DNA from: Hordeum vulgare subsp. vulgare
Taxonomy: Eukaryota > Streptophyta > Magnoliopsida > Poales > Poaceae
Assembly: GCF_904849725.1 (NCBI RefSeq)
Contig: NC_058521.1
Location: 343,464,638 to 343,528,637, forward strand
Length of the DNA stretch: 64,000 nt
Reading direction: 5' to 3'
Below the pieces are notes generated by a model that saw nothing but the letters and a program-made list of their open reading frames with translations, had not been told where the DNA came from and did no database searches. Position numbers and translations under genes: made by a program. Shown here piece by piece: positions 23,138 through 36,266 of the stretch; position 1 is the stretch's first letter; each line of letters opens with the position of its first letter.

Positions 23138-24872
23138 ACTAGTTCAACGAAGAAATGGTGATACAAGTGTAATATGGATGGTTGATATAGGTATTTGTAA
23201 TCTGAAAATATAAAAACAGCAAGGTAACAAACAGTAAATAGCGAGGAAAACGTTGTATAAATGCTTGGAAACAAGGCCTATGGTCCATACTTTCACTAGT
23301 GCAAGTTCTCTCAACAATACTAACAAAGTTGCATAATATATAAATCCATCACGTGCGACACAAAGTTCACTCCAAAGACACAAATAGCGGACAACAAACG
23401 AAGAAATTATTGTAGGGTACAAAACCACCTCAAAGTTATGTTTTCTGATCAATCTTATGAGCTATCCCTATAAGTATCACGAACGACCCTAGAGTTCGTA
23501 CTAAAATAACACCTTAAGATGCACATTAACCAAAATCCTAATGTCACCTACATACTCCAACGTCACCACAATTACCAATGGGCATGATTATACGATATGC
23601 ATCACATAATTTCAGATTCATCATGTTCAATCCAACACAAAGAACTTAAAAGAATACCCCAAAGTTTCTACCGGAAAGTCAAGACGAAAACATGTGCCAA
23701 CCCCTCTGCATAGATTCCCAAGGTCACGGAACCCGCAACTTGATCACCAAAACATACATCAAGTGGACCAATAGAAGATCCCATTGTCACCACAGATATC
23801 CCATCACAAGACATACATCAAATGTTCTCAAATCCTTAAATACTCAATCCGATAAGAAAACTTCAAAGGGAAAACTCAATTCATCACAAGAAGATAGTGA
23901 GGGTTAAACTCCATATGATTCATCTATATTAATAAACCTCGTGATACATCAAGATCGTGCCATCTCACGAACACGAGAAAGAGATTGAACACATAGCTAC
24001 TAGTACATACCCTCAGCCGCGACGAGGATTAGTCAGACATTATTATGGTGATAAAGAGATATTTGTTGATGGAGAGGTGTAGCCCCGAAGAGATGGAGGC
24101 GATGGGCGGTGGCGGTGGGGACGAGCGGCGGCCCCTTGCCCCTCCTTCTTCCTTGGTCTTGGTGCTGCAATGTAGGAGCCTCTCCCCTTCTTGGCGGCTT
24201 CCAAGGGAGAGGCAAATTCGTCGCTCTTGGTGGCTCTACCAAACTTAGGATTTTTCTCTCCTTATATGTGCCTATGTGGTGTTGTATGGCCCTCTGAAGG
24301 ATGGACCCTTGATCCAATGTATCTCGGGCACCTCTAGAACCTTCCTAGGGGCCCCTCACACCCCTCACGAGTTTCAAAAGTCGTGGCTTTGCCAATATAT
24401 CAGATATGTTAAGAGTTGGACTCAATCACGTCAACAATTCTCGTGATCCCGTATTCAGATATTTTCCGTCAGTAAAACGGGCATCCAGATTGCATACGAA
24501 CTCCGTTCTGGAAAAAATTGTAGTCCAGAATAATTGCCATAAAATTCCTCACACTTTTCTAGGCTTAGCTTTTTCCATCTCACTTTGTATTCGGGTGTCA
24601 AACTGACGATCTATAAAAATTGTTTGTGGACAGATTTCAGGAGAGTCACAGTCCTCCAACAAGGCTCCTTTTGTGTTTTTTCCAAAATTTCTAATTAATT
24701 CCTACAAATCAAACTGTGAAACAAGAAATTATGTAATTGTGCAACACATAACAGGTTAGTCCGAAAAAATAATATAAAGTTGTAGTAAATTGATTGTAAA
24801 ACATCCAAGAATGATGATATAACATCATGAAACAAGCAAAAATTATAGATACATTGAAGACCTATCAAGCAC

Positions 24873-27597
24873 GTGCAAAAACACATCAATCAAATGGTTG
24901 CATCTAACATTCGGCTGGACGACATAGTCCAGGTCACACTCCATTGCCACATCCGTCCCTGTCCGCACCGGGACAACCCGATGTTGTCTCACGAGGCCGA
25001 GGAGCCATGGACGGTGCTCGAGTTCAAACCGCGCCACTCATGAAGACCTTTGACGGATATTTCTCAAACCGCAGCACGAGTGCCCGCCCGAGGAAGAAGC
25101 CACCGGCTTGGATAACAACAGAACCCCCTTGGAGGTACGTCCGAACTCTCATACTTAATCGGGGTCTTTCTTTTATCGAAGGTCTTACTATCCCTCCTTT
25201 GCAGGAGTAGCTGGAACTGGCCAAGAACATAGATGGCCCAGCTCCCCTTGCCAAGGAACTCTGGAACCCTCTGCTAGATCTGATGCTGGTAAAGGCGCCG
25301 TACGTGGAGCCGAACAATAATAAGGAGACCCACGTGGATCTTCGTTCGAGGGGTCCGCCAGATATAAAGTCCAAGGACACTCATTCCCCCTCCACTCATG
25401 AGGGGGAGGATGAAGATAAGGAGGAAGAAAAAGATTCTGTTCAGGCAAGGAAGATGGAGGCACCGGAGGAGGCCGAGGAGGGATTACCTCCTCGGACTCC
25501 TAAGAAACCTTGCAAGAGCAAGGTCACCCTTCTCGGTGATGGCCCGGACTTCGATAATAAGGTCGGAGCCTCCTCGGCGACTCCTCGCCAAACCCTTAGG
25601 GTCAAGCACCCAGCTCGAAGGTACGGAATCCACTCTATAAGTTAACAGAGTTATAGCGAATTTTTATAAATAATGAGAACTGAGTTGTTTCCTATCACAG
25701 TACGATCCGATAACTTCCGACGGGTCAGGTGTCGGAGGAGGGTTTGCTTCTCGTCGAGCTAGCGGAGAGTGGGAACGCGTTCTATAATGCCCCTCCCTAG
25801 TCCTCGGATGAGTTGGCTGAGGTCATGTCCCATCAGGCCCCGCCGACCACTACCGAGGTGGTGATGGTCAAGGCGGATACATCGAACGACAAGGATCGGG
25901 AGGTCCCATCCTAAGTCAATGAACCAACCTCCAAGGACCGATAGGTTCTGGCTGGTATTGATACACCGGTCACCGAAGACTAGGAGATTTTGGCCGAGGT
26001 GCATACCTAGGGCATTGGGACCAAGGAGGCTGGTTCCTTATCCACAATTGGAAAAAAGAACAAAATTCCCTCCAAGCATTGCCCGAAGAAAGCTTTCAGG
26101 GGACCTGATGCTCCGGTGTGTTCACTGCAGCCCCCAGCGCCGCCCATACTAGAACAAGCTACGGCTAGGTACCCAACCATAATGGAGGACGGCTTGACAA
26201 AATCCTCTATTTCCGAAGAGCATTGCACCCTTATCGGTGTGTTCTTAAAAAGTATTCAATCCGTTAACAGCGGATTGAACGAAGCCTTCAACGGCATACT
26301 AACGGGTTTTAAGGTAAGTCGTGGAATGTTTTAGATGGTATTTACGAAGTAATATATGGCTTTATGGTAATAACATCCCCCGAACCATGGGTATGTTTGA
26401 CAATCTTACCCGTGACTCAGAATAAGTCATTCGCAGGAAGAGTAATGTTGATATTTTATCATTATAATCAGTTCTGAAGTTATTCCGGACATATGCCTTG
26501 TAAGCCAATAACTCACAGTCGATGAAATTCATAATTCTATCATGCAGGCTTCATGCTCTACTTCGAATGCCAACACACTGGACATACCAAGCTAAACTAG
26601 AAAATAAACATGGTAAACATGGTAAGTTGCAAGTATTGTAGTAAATAGTGTTACTCCCTTTTGATATGGAAGACATCTCCTGATTTTTAATGCCTGAACT
26701 CGTTATGCCGATTTTGCCAATAGCATATGATGAAGAGTTTGAGAAACTTAAGGCTGAACTAGAGCATGCCAAGAAGGAGGGCGCTTCTCACAAGGTGGCG
26801 GCCGAACAAGCTACTCCCGAGCTGAGCTGCATTGAAGTAGTAAGTAGCAAGCATGAGGCCAGGGTGGCTTAAATTCAACAGGAGCTGCAATAAGCTAGCT
26901 CTAATTGTGACGCTTTGGAGCAGAAGTCTTGGGAGCAGGTGATCGAGCTCTCCAAGCTGACCACCGAGCATAAATCGAAACGGGTGGAACGAAGGTTCTC
27001 CGAAGAAGAAGTGCGCTAGGCCGAGCAGATGGCAACTGGTAAGCAATACTTATTGCAATGTGCCTTTGGTGGAAACATGTATGTATTTCTTAAGTGGATG
27101 TGGCCTTCCTCAAGCCCCTTCACGGACGTCCCTAGGAGTGTGGCGGAAGAAAAAAGCACTACTCAGCCCATGATGAGGATGTTCAGTGGAGGGATTTCGG
27201 GACGCAGTTTCAAACTCCTGATCCCAACCCGAATCTGAGTTATTGAATGAAACAACTCATGGAGCTGCATAGGTTGGCGGAGCCGTCCATCAAGGATCTC
27301 TATGTCCGGCTATGGCCTACCGACCCTTTGTCGAGTAGTTACTTTGGCTTAGTGCAGAAGTTGGTTGATGCCATGCCCCGGATTGAGGTCTTGAAGCATT
27401 CCGTCTGCATAGAAGGAGCTCGGATGGCTTATGCAAGGAACCTGGTGCACTATCCGGGGATGAAGCCCCTGATGATAGCGACCACGCCTCTACTAGCCGG
27501 GAAAGAGCCTAGTTGCCCCGAGGTGTATTTTCCCTCCGGGATGGAAGGTGCTCGGGTTATAGAGGCACAATGCTCGAAAGATGTAGTCTTTGAGTAA
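24873..27597 (+). pseudogene. Antisense Transposase_28-like gene of Fatima-like element, second part
   Basis: Coding resumes after the Athila-like insertion with a segment reading NQMVASNIRLDDIVQV (24888-24935). Possible introns follow (for example GTACGTCC at 25135 to TTTGCAG at 25198). Then come an acidic/basic linker (25283-25645), a helical heptad-like stretch (26690-26870, EEFEKLKAELEHAKKEG) and a C-terminal block (27247-27597) ending in VVFE. Stops near 25038 and 26874 break it, so I treat it as dead. The C-terminal block is the best conserved part. It reads opposite to gag-protease and its 3' end faces the protease. Function unknown. Confidence 0.6.
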
Positions 27598-28572
27598 TTG
27601 TATTGTCATGTGCCACCGAACAATCTATGTTTATAATGTTTAGTATTTTTCTTTGTGTATTATTTTGACTCCTATGAGTTGGTCGGTTTAATCTGCAAGT
27701 TACAAGTCATCGACTTCAGCCCCGAGGTAGATACTACTTGGTGTGTTTCATCGTCCGTACTATTACCCTTAGCCGATGAGTCGGTGCCTGAATGTGGTAG
27801 TGTGCGGAGGTAACGAGACAATCAGATATGTGGTGTTATCTCTTTTACTTAGCCTTAGGAGTTGAAATTAGGGGGCTGATCGGAAGCCCCCATGTTTTTT
27901 GATGGTAGTCGGGTAAGCCGTATTTCGAAATAGCTACCATAGGATACGTAAAGGCAGAAACCCTCCTTGTAATACGGAATTGCCTCCAACGGCTTTTTGT
28001 TGTTGAGCTCGGGTTGCAGACCAGTTCTCGCTTATTATGACGGTCAGTTTTCGGCTTTCTCCAATGAGGTATTTTTAGCTAGGCTAACCGACAATACAAT
28101 CGCAGTGGTTCCCCTTAGCCGAACAAGTGGAACTTAAGGAGGTAAGCACAGGAGTAGGGCAACCCAACTATAGGCCCAATACATAATTCGGAATGGATGC
28201 GTATAACGCAAGACCCGAGAGACCGAACACTTGAAAAGTAGTTATGGCATAGTAATCGGGGGGTGTTACCATCGAAGCCCCCGGTCTATGATTGATAGCA
28301 CTTTATCGTGTGTAAAAAGTAATTTTGACCTGTCAGCGCTGATAAGAATGAAATATTTGTACATGAAAGAACTTGGAATAATGTTTACATGTAACTATCG
28401 ATACATGATTTTAAGCAACTTTTCCGAGCGACCTTAAATGGGTGTCTTGACGTCCGCCCTTTTCTCGACCGCACTGTATCTTTTACCCTTGCTAGGGGTC
28501 GAAGTACTATCCTTTATAAGAAGTTGATTTTATCAGGCAGACCTTGAGTAGAGGGTCTTGAGAAGCTGCTTA
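27598..28572. other. Non-coding stretch between convergent Fatima-like ORFs
   Basis: T-rich sequence just after the stop resembles a 3' untranslated region of the plus-strand gene. The rest has no recognisable polymerase or integrase coding on either strand, although this is where pol would be expected on the minus strand. Confidence 0.5.
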
Positions 28573-28843
28573 TCAAATGGCGGAGCTTGACGCTTGGGGT
28601 TCTTCATGATACCCCATCTTTGGTCCATAGGGGTGTGTGGGACATAGCTTGGTTGACACGATCACATAATCCCTGGTGGGTTGCTGCCACGGCTCTCCAT
28701 GGAATTTTAAGGATGAAATTGAGTTTAGGAGTAACATACCTTGACGGTGTTCGGGTTGTACCGTGGGAGCCATATCCTTATCTACTCGGAGCCAAAAAAG
28801 TATTCGACTGGTTGGATTGAGCCCGAGCTCACTAGCCTTCCCT

Positions 28844-29353
28844 TCACGCCTTTGTTTCCATCATGTGGCTTGATGTGTCGCTGCCTTGTTGGCATGCAAC
28901 TGCAAATGTGGTTGTGTGCTCCTTGGTCAGGAGAGAATGCTTTGTGTTGCCATTGACCATGATGACTCCCTTAGGTCTGGGAATTTTGAGCTTCATGTAG
29001 GCGTAGTGGCGTAAATCGTTGAAGCGGGCGAAAGTTGTGCAGTCGAGGAGGGTGTGGTATTCGTTGCGGAAAGTGACGAGATCGAAGATCAAGTCCTCGA
29101 TGCATAAGTAATCGGCCGAACCGAACAAAACTTCCAGTGTTATCGTACCCGAGAAGTGAGCTTCAACGGCTAGAATCAGCCCTTTAAAGGTAGTGCGGCT
29201 TGGTTTGATTCGTGATGGGTCTATGCCCATCTTTTTCACCATATCCGAGTAAATCTGATTAAGTCTAGTTCCTCCGTCCATCAAGACTCGAGTGAGGTGG
29301 AAACCATCGACGATGGGGTCAAGGACGAGGGCAGCCCACCCTCCATGAATCAT
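28844..29353 (-). pseudogene. Retropepsin-like protease region of Fatima-like element
   Basis: The minus-strand frame contains VLMDGGTRLNQIYSDMVKKMG, which corresponds to the active-site strand of retropepsin-like proteases in this family, with Asp followed by Gly-Gly. Further on are FGSADYLCIEDLIFDLVTF and IPRPKGVIMVNG, also typical. The protease would cleave the gag-pol polyprotein. The frame stays open for 169 codons, then pol is missing. The upstream zinc-knuckle end of gag is at 29412-29684. Confidence 0.75.
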
Positions 29354-29411
29354 ACTCGTCGAGTGATCCCTGTAGTTGAAGGTGATCGGGAGACCCGACC
29401 ATGGATTGTAT

Positions 29412-31753
29412 TTATGTGCTACGAGCTCTACAACGTATCCCGAATCGCCCGTTTCCTCTCCTTTTTGGTATATGGGTGATGTAGATCATGTTCAAAGTTT
29501 TGACCTCGGGAGGGAATTGCTTTTGACCTCCATAGTTTGCTCCTTGGGGCTCCTCGTTGGCTTCACTTTGTGGGGCCCTATTTGGTACATCAGTTGCTAG
29601 CTTGCAAGCCTCTTTGATCACCCAACAATTACGAGTGGTGTGGGTGGCGGGGTTGTTTTGGTGACATGAATATGGCATGGTCATTCCAGGATTTTATCCC
29701 ATGGAGTTGGTTCGTCCATGTTCCCCTTGAGTCCTTGTTTGGTTAAGGGGGATTGGGGAGGATTTGAGAGGAAAATCCCCGGGGGCCCAGAAACCCCACA
29801 GATCCTCGAGCGGCCATTTGGTAGGAGGGGTTTTATTAGCCCAATCCCCTCCGTTCCCCTTCAATCCCTTCCTATCCATGTGTTTCAAAACCCTCCTAGG
29901 GGGACTAGTGGAAGAAAAACCACGGGGATTTGAGAGGATTGGGTGAAACAAAGGGATTCACCCAATCCCCTGAAATCACTCACTCTCAAAACCTCCTCAA
30001 TCCCCCTTAACCAAACGAGGTCTGAAGGGTTTCTTCTGCTGTCCAGGCTTTGTACTACGGAACCCAACATTTACTGTTGTGTCATCAGCATCACCATTAT
30101 GGTTGCGGTGTTTGTTCTTGTTCTTTATTGTCTTGTTGTTTTCGTCCTGAAATTCAGATGTTCTGGGGTCGTGTGCATTATGGTTGTGCCAAGCTAGCCA
30201 ATTATCTTCACCTATGGAAAAGCAGGTCATAAGGGAGGTAAGGGCGGACATTGTTGTTGGGCTGTCCTGGTAGACTATTTAGCCAATGTTGTGTCAGTAC
30301 TTTGAGGTTTAGTGGCAAGTATTTTATGGCGTGGAGATCGTCTCCTCTGGCACTATGAATGTGAAAAAGGACATCCTCTATCCACACGGCGGGGTCTATT
30401 CTCCCGTCATATTGTTCAATGTTTACTGGTTTAAGTCCTTCCGGGAACTGGTGCTGAATAACCTTATCTGTGAAACACAACGGGTGAGTGGGTCGTCTGA
30501 TCCGGGCAATGTTGTGCCGGAGATCTGCTCCGGGTTGAGCCCGGTAGGTTTGCCGGCCTTTGCTCTTGTAAGCAACCTGAGGTGGTTCATCATCCCATCG
30601 AGTGGGAGAGTACCTCCTAGATCCGTAGATGGACTTATTGCAAGCTGATTTGACATATCGTGGGTCGGGTCTATCCTTAGGGTACATATGTTCTGTGCAT
30701 TTTGTGCGTGTAGGTTGGGGTGTGTACTCGTTCTCTTCCGTCATTCTCTTGGGCCCTCGAGGTGGGCGATCAGGCTGGTCATAGTCGATGTGTTAGGGGG
30801 CACGTGTTATGGGGCCTCGTCGTCAAACTGTGGGAGCAGGAATCGCCGCGGATATGTTTTCTTCTTGTCTGTCCACTCTATGTCATACACTTCTTTGGGT
30901 GCTAGAATTTTGGTCCACCTATTACTGATGGTGTCCTGTTCATCCTGGAGCTTTCGTTGTTTTACTTTTAAGCTTTGGCAGGTGGCTATAAGGTGGTGCC
31001 AAAATTGTTCCTGGCCTTCAGGATCTTCGGGAACAACGAATTATTCGGGTTCAAGGCCGTCTAGATCGTCTACAGGAGGGAGGTAATTGTCGTCGTCGTC
31101 CGAATTGTTGCGTTCATCGGGATTCACATTGGCCGGTTTCTCTAGTTGGTGCTTGGGAGCATCGGGGTTGCCGTCCCCATTAGGAGCCCCTTCCCTTATT
31201 TTTCTTGGTGTGCTTACGCGGCTTTCGGCGTTTTGAGGGCTCTTTCGTGGGCTTATCGTCGTTTTGCTTGGGTGTGACGTTATCTATATCGCATGGCGTG
31301 TCTACCAAATAAACATCATAGGTAGATATTCTGCTCCACCTACGGGTGTTTATGTGGGTGGGGTAGTAGGCCACATCATCCATATACTCGAGATCTTCGA
31401 AGCCGTAGTTCAATGCGTCGGTTAGATTTGATGGTGGTGATCAAGTGGGTCGTGGGTGGGTCCTAAATGTCCCCATAATCCACCTCGGAGCCGATCTTTT
31501 AACAGGTTAGACTTTGGGTAAGTGACATTTGAAGCGACTAGATCTGGCCGAACATGTCGTTTAACATCGAGAGGCAGACCTGACCGATTCTTTCGAGATT
31601 CTTGGAGCTAACCTCCGAGACTCTCGTAGAGGGAGACGGTTCAGCAATGGTCGTTTCCTGTTGTCCAGACACTATGGTCGGTTCCGAGCTCAAGGCCTCC
31701 TTTCCGACGAGGATGGGAAAGAGACCGTGTACGGATAAGGGACCCGAAGTCAA
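29412..31753 (-). pseudogene. Gag remnant of Fatima-like element
   Basis: Gag forms the particle that packages element RNA. Open pieces at 30208-30744, 31180-31413 and 31538-31753 carry family features. The central one has EQYDGRIDPAVWIED followed by HIHSARGDDLHAIKYLP, the retrotransposon gag core. A Cys/His stretch (CHQNNPATHTTRNCW) in 29412-29684 is the likely zinc-knuckle end. Several stops and frame changes separate the pieces, and the MITE-like element at 29733-30020 interrupts the C-terminal part. The N-terminal start lies beyond the CACTA insertion at 31823 or was lost. Confidence 0.75.
29733..30020. mobile_element. MITE-like element with 29-bp terminal inverted repeats
   Basis: Positions 29733-29761 and 29992-30020 are inverted repeats with 27 of 29 matches (core GTTTGGTTAAGGGGGATTG). 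The element is 288 bp, non-coding and interrupts gag. The target-site duplication is unclear: flanks ...TTGAGT and TCTGAA... do not match well, so the superfamily (hAT or PIF/Harbinger) is undecided. Confidence 0.7.
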
Positions 31754-31822
31754 GGTTTCCGGAATTTAGGTTTCATCCGCCCAGACCATGAACTTGTCGG
31801 GGAACAGATTGCCTCGCAAGTC

Positions 31823-32070
31823 CACTACAAGAAATATGCTAATACACGACGCTATATTTTCGTCGCTACATCGTCAGGGTTTTTAATTTACGACAATCTC
31901 ACAACGAAAAACGAAGCGTCAAAAACTGACAGCAGCGACGTTTTGATCAAAATCGTCATAAATTTTACGACGATTCTTCGATCCTCGTAACCTTTACGGC
32001 GATCCTAAATTGTTGTTGGCAATCTAACCGAGTCCTACATGGCAGTCCTACGTGGCAAAATTACGACGAA
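31823..32070. repeat. Left subterminal region of large CACTA element
   Basis: Repeated CGTCGT, TACGACAA, ACGACGATT and AACGTC motifs lie within 250 bp of the end and mirror those at 47560-47730. Confidence 0.8.
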
Positions 32071-34727
32071 ATCAAAACGTCATGGTTGAAATCAGCCCAA
32101 CCCATTTCAATTGATCACATGGGTTGGTTTTATTTTTTTCGGTTTTTTCTTATTGGGCTTCTTTTTGGGCCTTAGCCTATTTACAACCACTTCTAGTGTT
32201 TTTTTCCGAATTTGTTTGTATCATTATAACTTGGGTCCTGACCTTTTAGTGCCCAAATACATTTGGTCCAGTTTCAGTTTTGGCCTTTTTTCATTTTTCA
32301 ATTCAGCAACTTTTTTTTCCAAAACTTGGTTTCATTTTTTGGACCTTTTCAACCCAATTATTTGTCCAATATTAAATCCAACATTATTTCATATTCAAAT
32401 CAAGATAACTCCATGTTGAATTAAAATCATCCATCATATAACATCACATAATACATCTCCCAGGTTTACATAGCATGATAACTCATCTCATGAATACATT
32501 TCCTTACACAGGAATATAGAAAGAATGGACATAATTGCACAATAAAATAATGGCACATTTTCTAACAATGGAGTTCATTCCACTCTCCTATGAGACATAG
32601 TTTCAAACAAATTATGTTGTGTTTATTTCAATGTCCCAAGTAAGCATCATCGACATCTTCTCACCACTTTCCTAGCAACAGAAAACATTAGACCGGATAG
32701 GAGCTTCAGTAGCAGAGCAAACCAAATTTAATAAAACAGAGACCGACATTTGCATATGAATATTGCCACTGAGATAAACATTTTATTGTTCGAGGCTTCA
32801 ACTGAATGGAAATCAAAAGTTCACATATCCGATCCAAGGATTATATATGAAAGACAAGCATTATCTGAAGCAATTAATGTACTATAGAAAGAAGTATCAG
32901 TTACATCTACCCGTACAACTATTATCAAGGATTCCTAGCTGATTTTTTACTTGTGACAAGTCTAGTGCTTCATTTGTCAAAACAATACAGCATATAGAAT
33001 GGCATATATATAACTATATAATATGAGCATGGTACTTTCCAAACAATGTCACTGAAAATATTATTTAAAGAACATGGTTTCTATTGGTGTTCTGAAGAAA
33101 TAACGAAATAACAATGGTTCCCAGGAGACTAATAAACAGAAAATACATAAAACAAGCAACTAGCATAGCGATAGAATATTTCTACTAGAACCCAAGGTAC
33201 AACATAATCATCATCTAATTACACATTCCCATGATGAACAATAAAACAATAAACATGAATGATGAGTTCACAAGAGCCACGACAAAAGTTATAGTCCAAC
33301 TGAACCATAAATGAGTTCAGGGAACAGGTCAACAATTCAACACTCTACACATAATAGAAGGTTCAGGTAATCTCAAAAACACAGCACCAACGCGTATCAC
33401 AGTGCCTACTGATAGTATTTGTAATACTATATGTATATCCAAATATCAATCCCCAATTCACACAACCATCCAACCGAACCTCCAATAGTAAAAAAAGGAT
33501 GATAACTGATGAGGAAATAAAATCAGTTGAGAGGCAGGTTTGCAGAGACAACCAGAACATATATCATGTCAATGGGCATAACTAAGCAACGATCCAACTG
33601 AAGCTTCGATAGTAAAAAAAAGCATGATGATTGACGAGCAAATAAAATCAATTCAGAGGCATGTTTGCAGAGACAACCAGAACATGCATCATGTCAACGG
33701 GCATAAATAAGCAAGTAAACTACATGAGAAGATTCAAATAACCATAAAAGGCTAACATTAGCAGTTTCTTGACATAGCATACTAGTATGATTTGAAGTTG
33801 CTCAAAATCAAATCAATCCCCAACGGCAAACAACCTAAAATTTCACACTAGAGCAAGCAATCCACTTCGACGAACACATGAAATTAGTTCATTGGCAGTC
33901 TTGCAAAGACCCCCAAAATCGGGCACTAGACGAACAAAAGAGCTACTATGTCAACGGACGTAACCGAGCAACCAACCATACATCAGAGACAGTATGTAAG
34001 CAAGAACAACGGGGCAGAGACGCACATGAGAGTACCCGTCATGAACGTTCAGTCATCCGACTACCACAGGAATCATCGAGCTGATGAACTTGCATGATGG
34101 TAGATTAATTACAACATGAAGTCATCTCAGGAGGAATTAAGCTTACCATCTGGAACATGTAGCTACTGCTCTGGTCCTATGTGCGCATCTCCTCGCGCAT
34201 CTCGAGCAGTTGCTGCTCAGATAGCTGCTGCTGCAAGAAATGGAATTAGGGCATTAGCATCGGGCATTGAGGAATGTAGAACCTCGTGGAGCGTACGCAG
34301 AAACTTTCTGGGTCATAGAAACCATACAACTGTTGCTGTTTTCGATCTTGTGCGGAACCGACATTATTTTTTTGCTATGACGGGTTAACGCATTATGGAA
34401 TTTTACTTACCAAGGCAAAATATATTAGTTAATGAATTACTTAATTATCAAGGATAGATAGTGCCGAAAATTTTCAAATGCATACATACATGAAGATGTT
34501 GTCCATTTAATTTGCTTCGATATGAACCAAAGGTTCATTCTACATTTCTCTGGTGTGTAATGAAAACAAAACAACATACTGCTAAATCATTTATCTGCTA
34601 CAATGAAAGCATGAACATAAGTTGCTTGTTGCACGAAGACTAATGTCTGATTCTCCTTTAACCTCACTAAGTAAAGCGGGCAAATGGTTGTATTGCTCAC
34701 TTTGTTTTAGGGAAGCTACACTCCATG
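32070..34727. other. A/T-rich non-coding left arm of large CACTA element
   Basis: No frame with recognisable similarity. A degenerate repeat family is present at 33488-33965. Short frames at 33878-34084 and 34116-34388 have no family features I know. Confidence 0.6.
33488..33965. repeat. Degenerate ~124-bp repeat, three copies
   Basis: GTAAAAAAA-landmarked units start at 33488 and 33612. Both contain GTTTGCAGAGACAACCAGAA and ATCATGTCAA(T/C)GGGCATAA. A weaker third copy (GTCTTGCAAAGACCCCCAAA, ATGTCAACGG) spans about 33843-33965. Confidence 0.75.
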
Positions 34728-34732
34728 GTGCC

Positions 34733-36266
34733 TGCTGCGGCAACAAAAGTCCTTCCCTAGCACGTAGGAATTCTTCTTATTACTTCTCTGATTTGCGTCG
34801 TTTTTTCCCATGAAGAGGAAAGGGTGATGCAGCACAGGAGCAGTAAGTATTTCCCTCAGTTTGAGAACCAAGTTATCGGTCAAGAAGAAGGGCCTCGTCA
34901 AGTCCAAAGTACCTGCGCAAACACAAACAAGCTTGCACCCAATGCTTCAAAGGGGTTGTCAATCCCTTCAAGATTGTTTGCAAAGTGAGATATGAAGGCA
35001 GAAAGTGCAACGAAGTAAAAAGTGTAAGGCTGAAAATATGGTGTGGAGTAGACCCTGGGGGCCATAGTGTTCACTAGAGGCTTCTCTCATAATAGCAAAT
35101 ATCACGGTGGGTGAACAAATTACTGTCGAGCAATTGATAGAACCGCGCAAAGTCATGACGATATCTAAGACAATGATCTAGCATATAGGCATCACGTCCG
35201 AGACAAGTAGACCGATACTTTCTGCATCTACTACTCTTACTCCACACATCGACCGCTATCCAGCATGCATCTAGTGTATTGAGTTCATGACAAACAGAGT
35301 AACGCTTTAAGCAAGATAACATGATGTAGAGGGATAATCTCAAACCAATTATGAAAAGCCCATCTTTTTACCCTTGATGGCAACAACACGATACATGCCT
35401 CGCTACCCCTTCTGTCACTGGGTGAGGTCACCGCACGGTATGAACCCAAAACCAAGCAGTTCTCCCATTGCAAGAATCATAGATCTAGTTGGCGAACCAA
35501 AACCCACAACTCGAAGAGATTACAAGGATATGAAATCATGCATAAGAGAGATCAGAAGAAACTCAAATAAGATTCATAGATAATCTGATCATAAATCCAC
35601 AATTCATCGGATCTCGACAAACACACCGCAAAAGAAGATTACATCGGATAGATCTCCATGAAGAACTTTGTATTGAAGATCCAAGAGAGAGAAGAAGCCA
35701 TCTAGTTACTAGCTATGGACCCTAGGTCTATGGTGAACTACTCACGCATCATCGGAGAGGTCATGGTGTTGATGAAGAAGCCCTCCGTGTCCGAATCCCC
35801 CTCCGGCAGGGCACCAGGACTTGCCCCAGATGGGATCTTGCAGAGACAGAAGCTTGTGGCGGCGGAAAAGTAATTGCGATCGTCTCTTTATTTTTTGGGA
35901 ATATTTCGGAATATATAGGCGCATGATCTAGGTCTGGGGACCTCCAGGGGGCCCACAAGCCTGGATGGCGCGCCCCCCTGGCCGCGGGGTGGGGGCTTGT
36001 GGGGCCCCTGGGGCTCTTCTGGCTTGGCTCCCAAGTCCTCCGATCTTCTTCCGTTTGAGAAAAAATCTGTTCGGGGATATTCTTCCGTTTGGACTCCGTT
36101 TCAGAATCTCCTCTGAAAGGGGTGAAAAACATGGAAAAAACAGGAACTGGCACTAAGTTAATAAGTTAGTCCCAGAAAGTAAATAAAAGGCATGCAAAAC
36201 ATCCAAAGTTTGACAAGATAATAGCATGAAACCATAAAAAATTATTGATACATTGGAGACGTATTA
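34733..36266 (-). repeat. 3' LTR of Sabrina-like element
   Basis: 1534 bp; starts TGCTGCGGCAAC, ends ACGTATTA (C to T in the terminal CA complement context). The polypurine tract AAGCTTGGGGATGCT (minus strand) lies at 36267-36281. Confidence 0.9.

Larger units (their letters stand above)
2659..24867 (-). mobile_element. Athila-lineage (Sabrina/WHAM-like) non-autonomous LTR element
   Basis: The element starts TGATGTCTTC, ends CCTATCA and is flanked by AGCAC (2654-2658, 24868-24872). The primer-binding site beside the right LTR matches the 3' end of plant tRNA-Asp in reverse complement, so the element points left. Nested in it are three solo LTRs (2812-6163, 9650-14634, 15547-17143) and a CACTA transposon (18815-23137). 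Removing them leaves about 7.9 kb. The only open frame is the acidic ORF at 17664-18323. No gag, reverse transcriptase or integrase was recognised, so it must have moved with borrowed proteins. Confidence 0.9.
18588..24867 (-). repeat. 5' LTR of Athila-like element, interrupted by CACTA
   Basis: The LTR is 18588-18814 plus 23141-24867, about 1.95 kb net. It starts TGATGTCTAC and ends AGACCTATCA. It matches the left LTR including the CCCCAACACACC and ATGTGCCAACCCC segments. Small frames such as 23692-23907 recur in both LTRs and are not genes. Confidence 0.9.
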
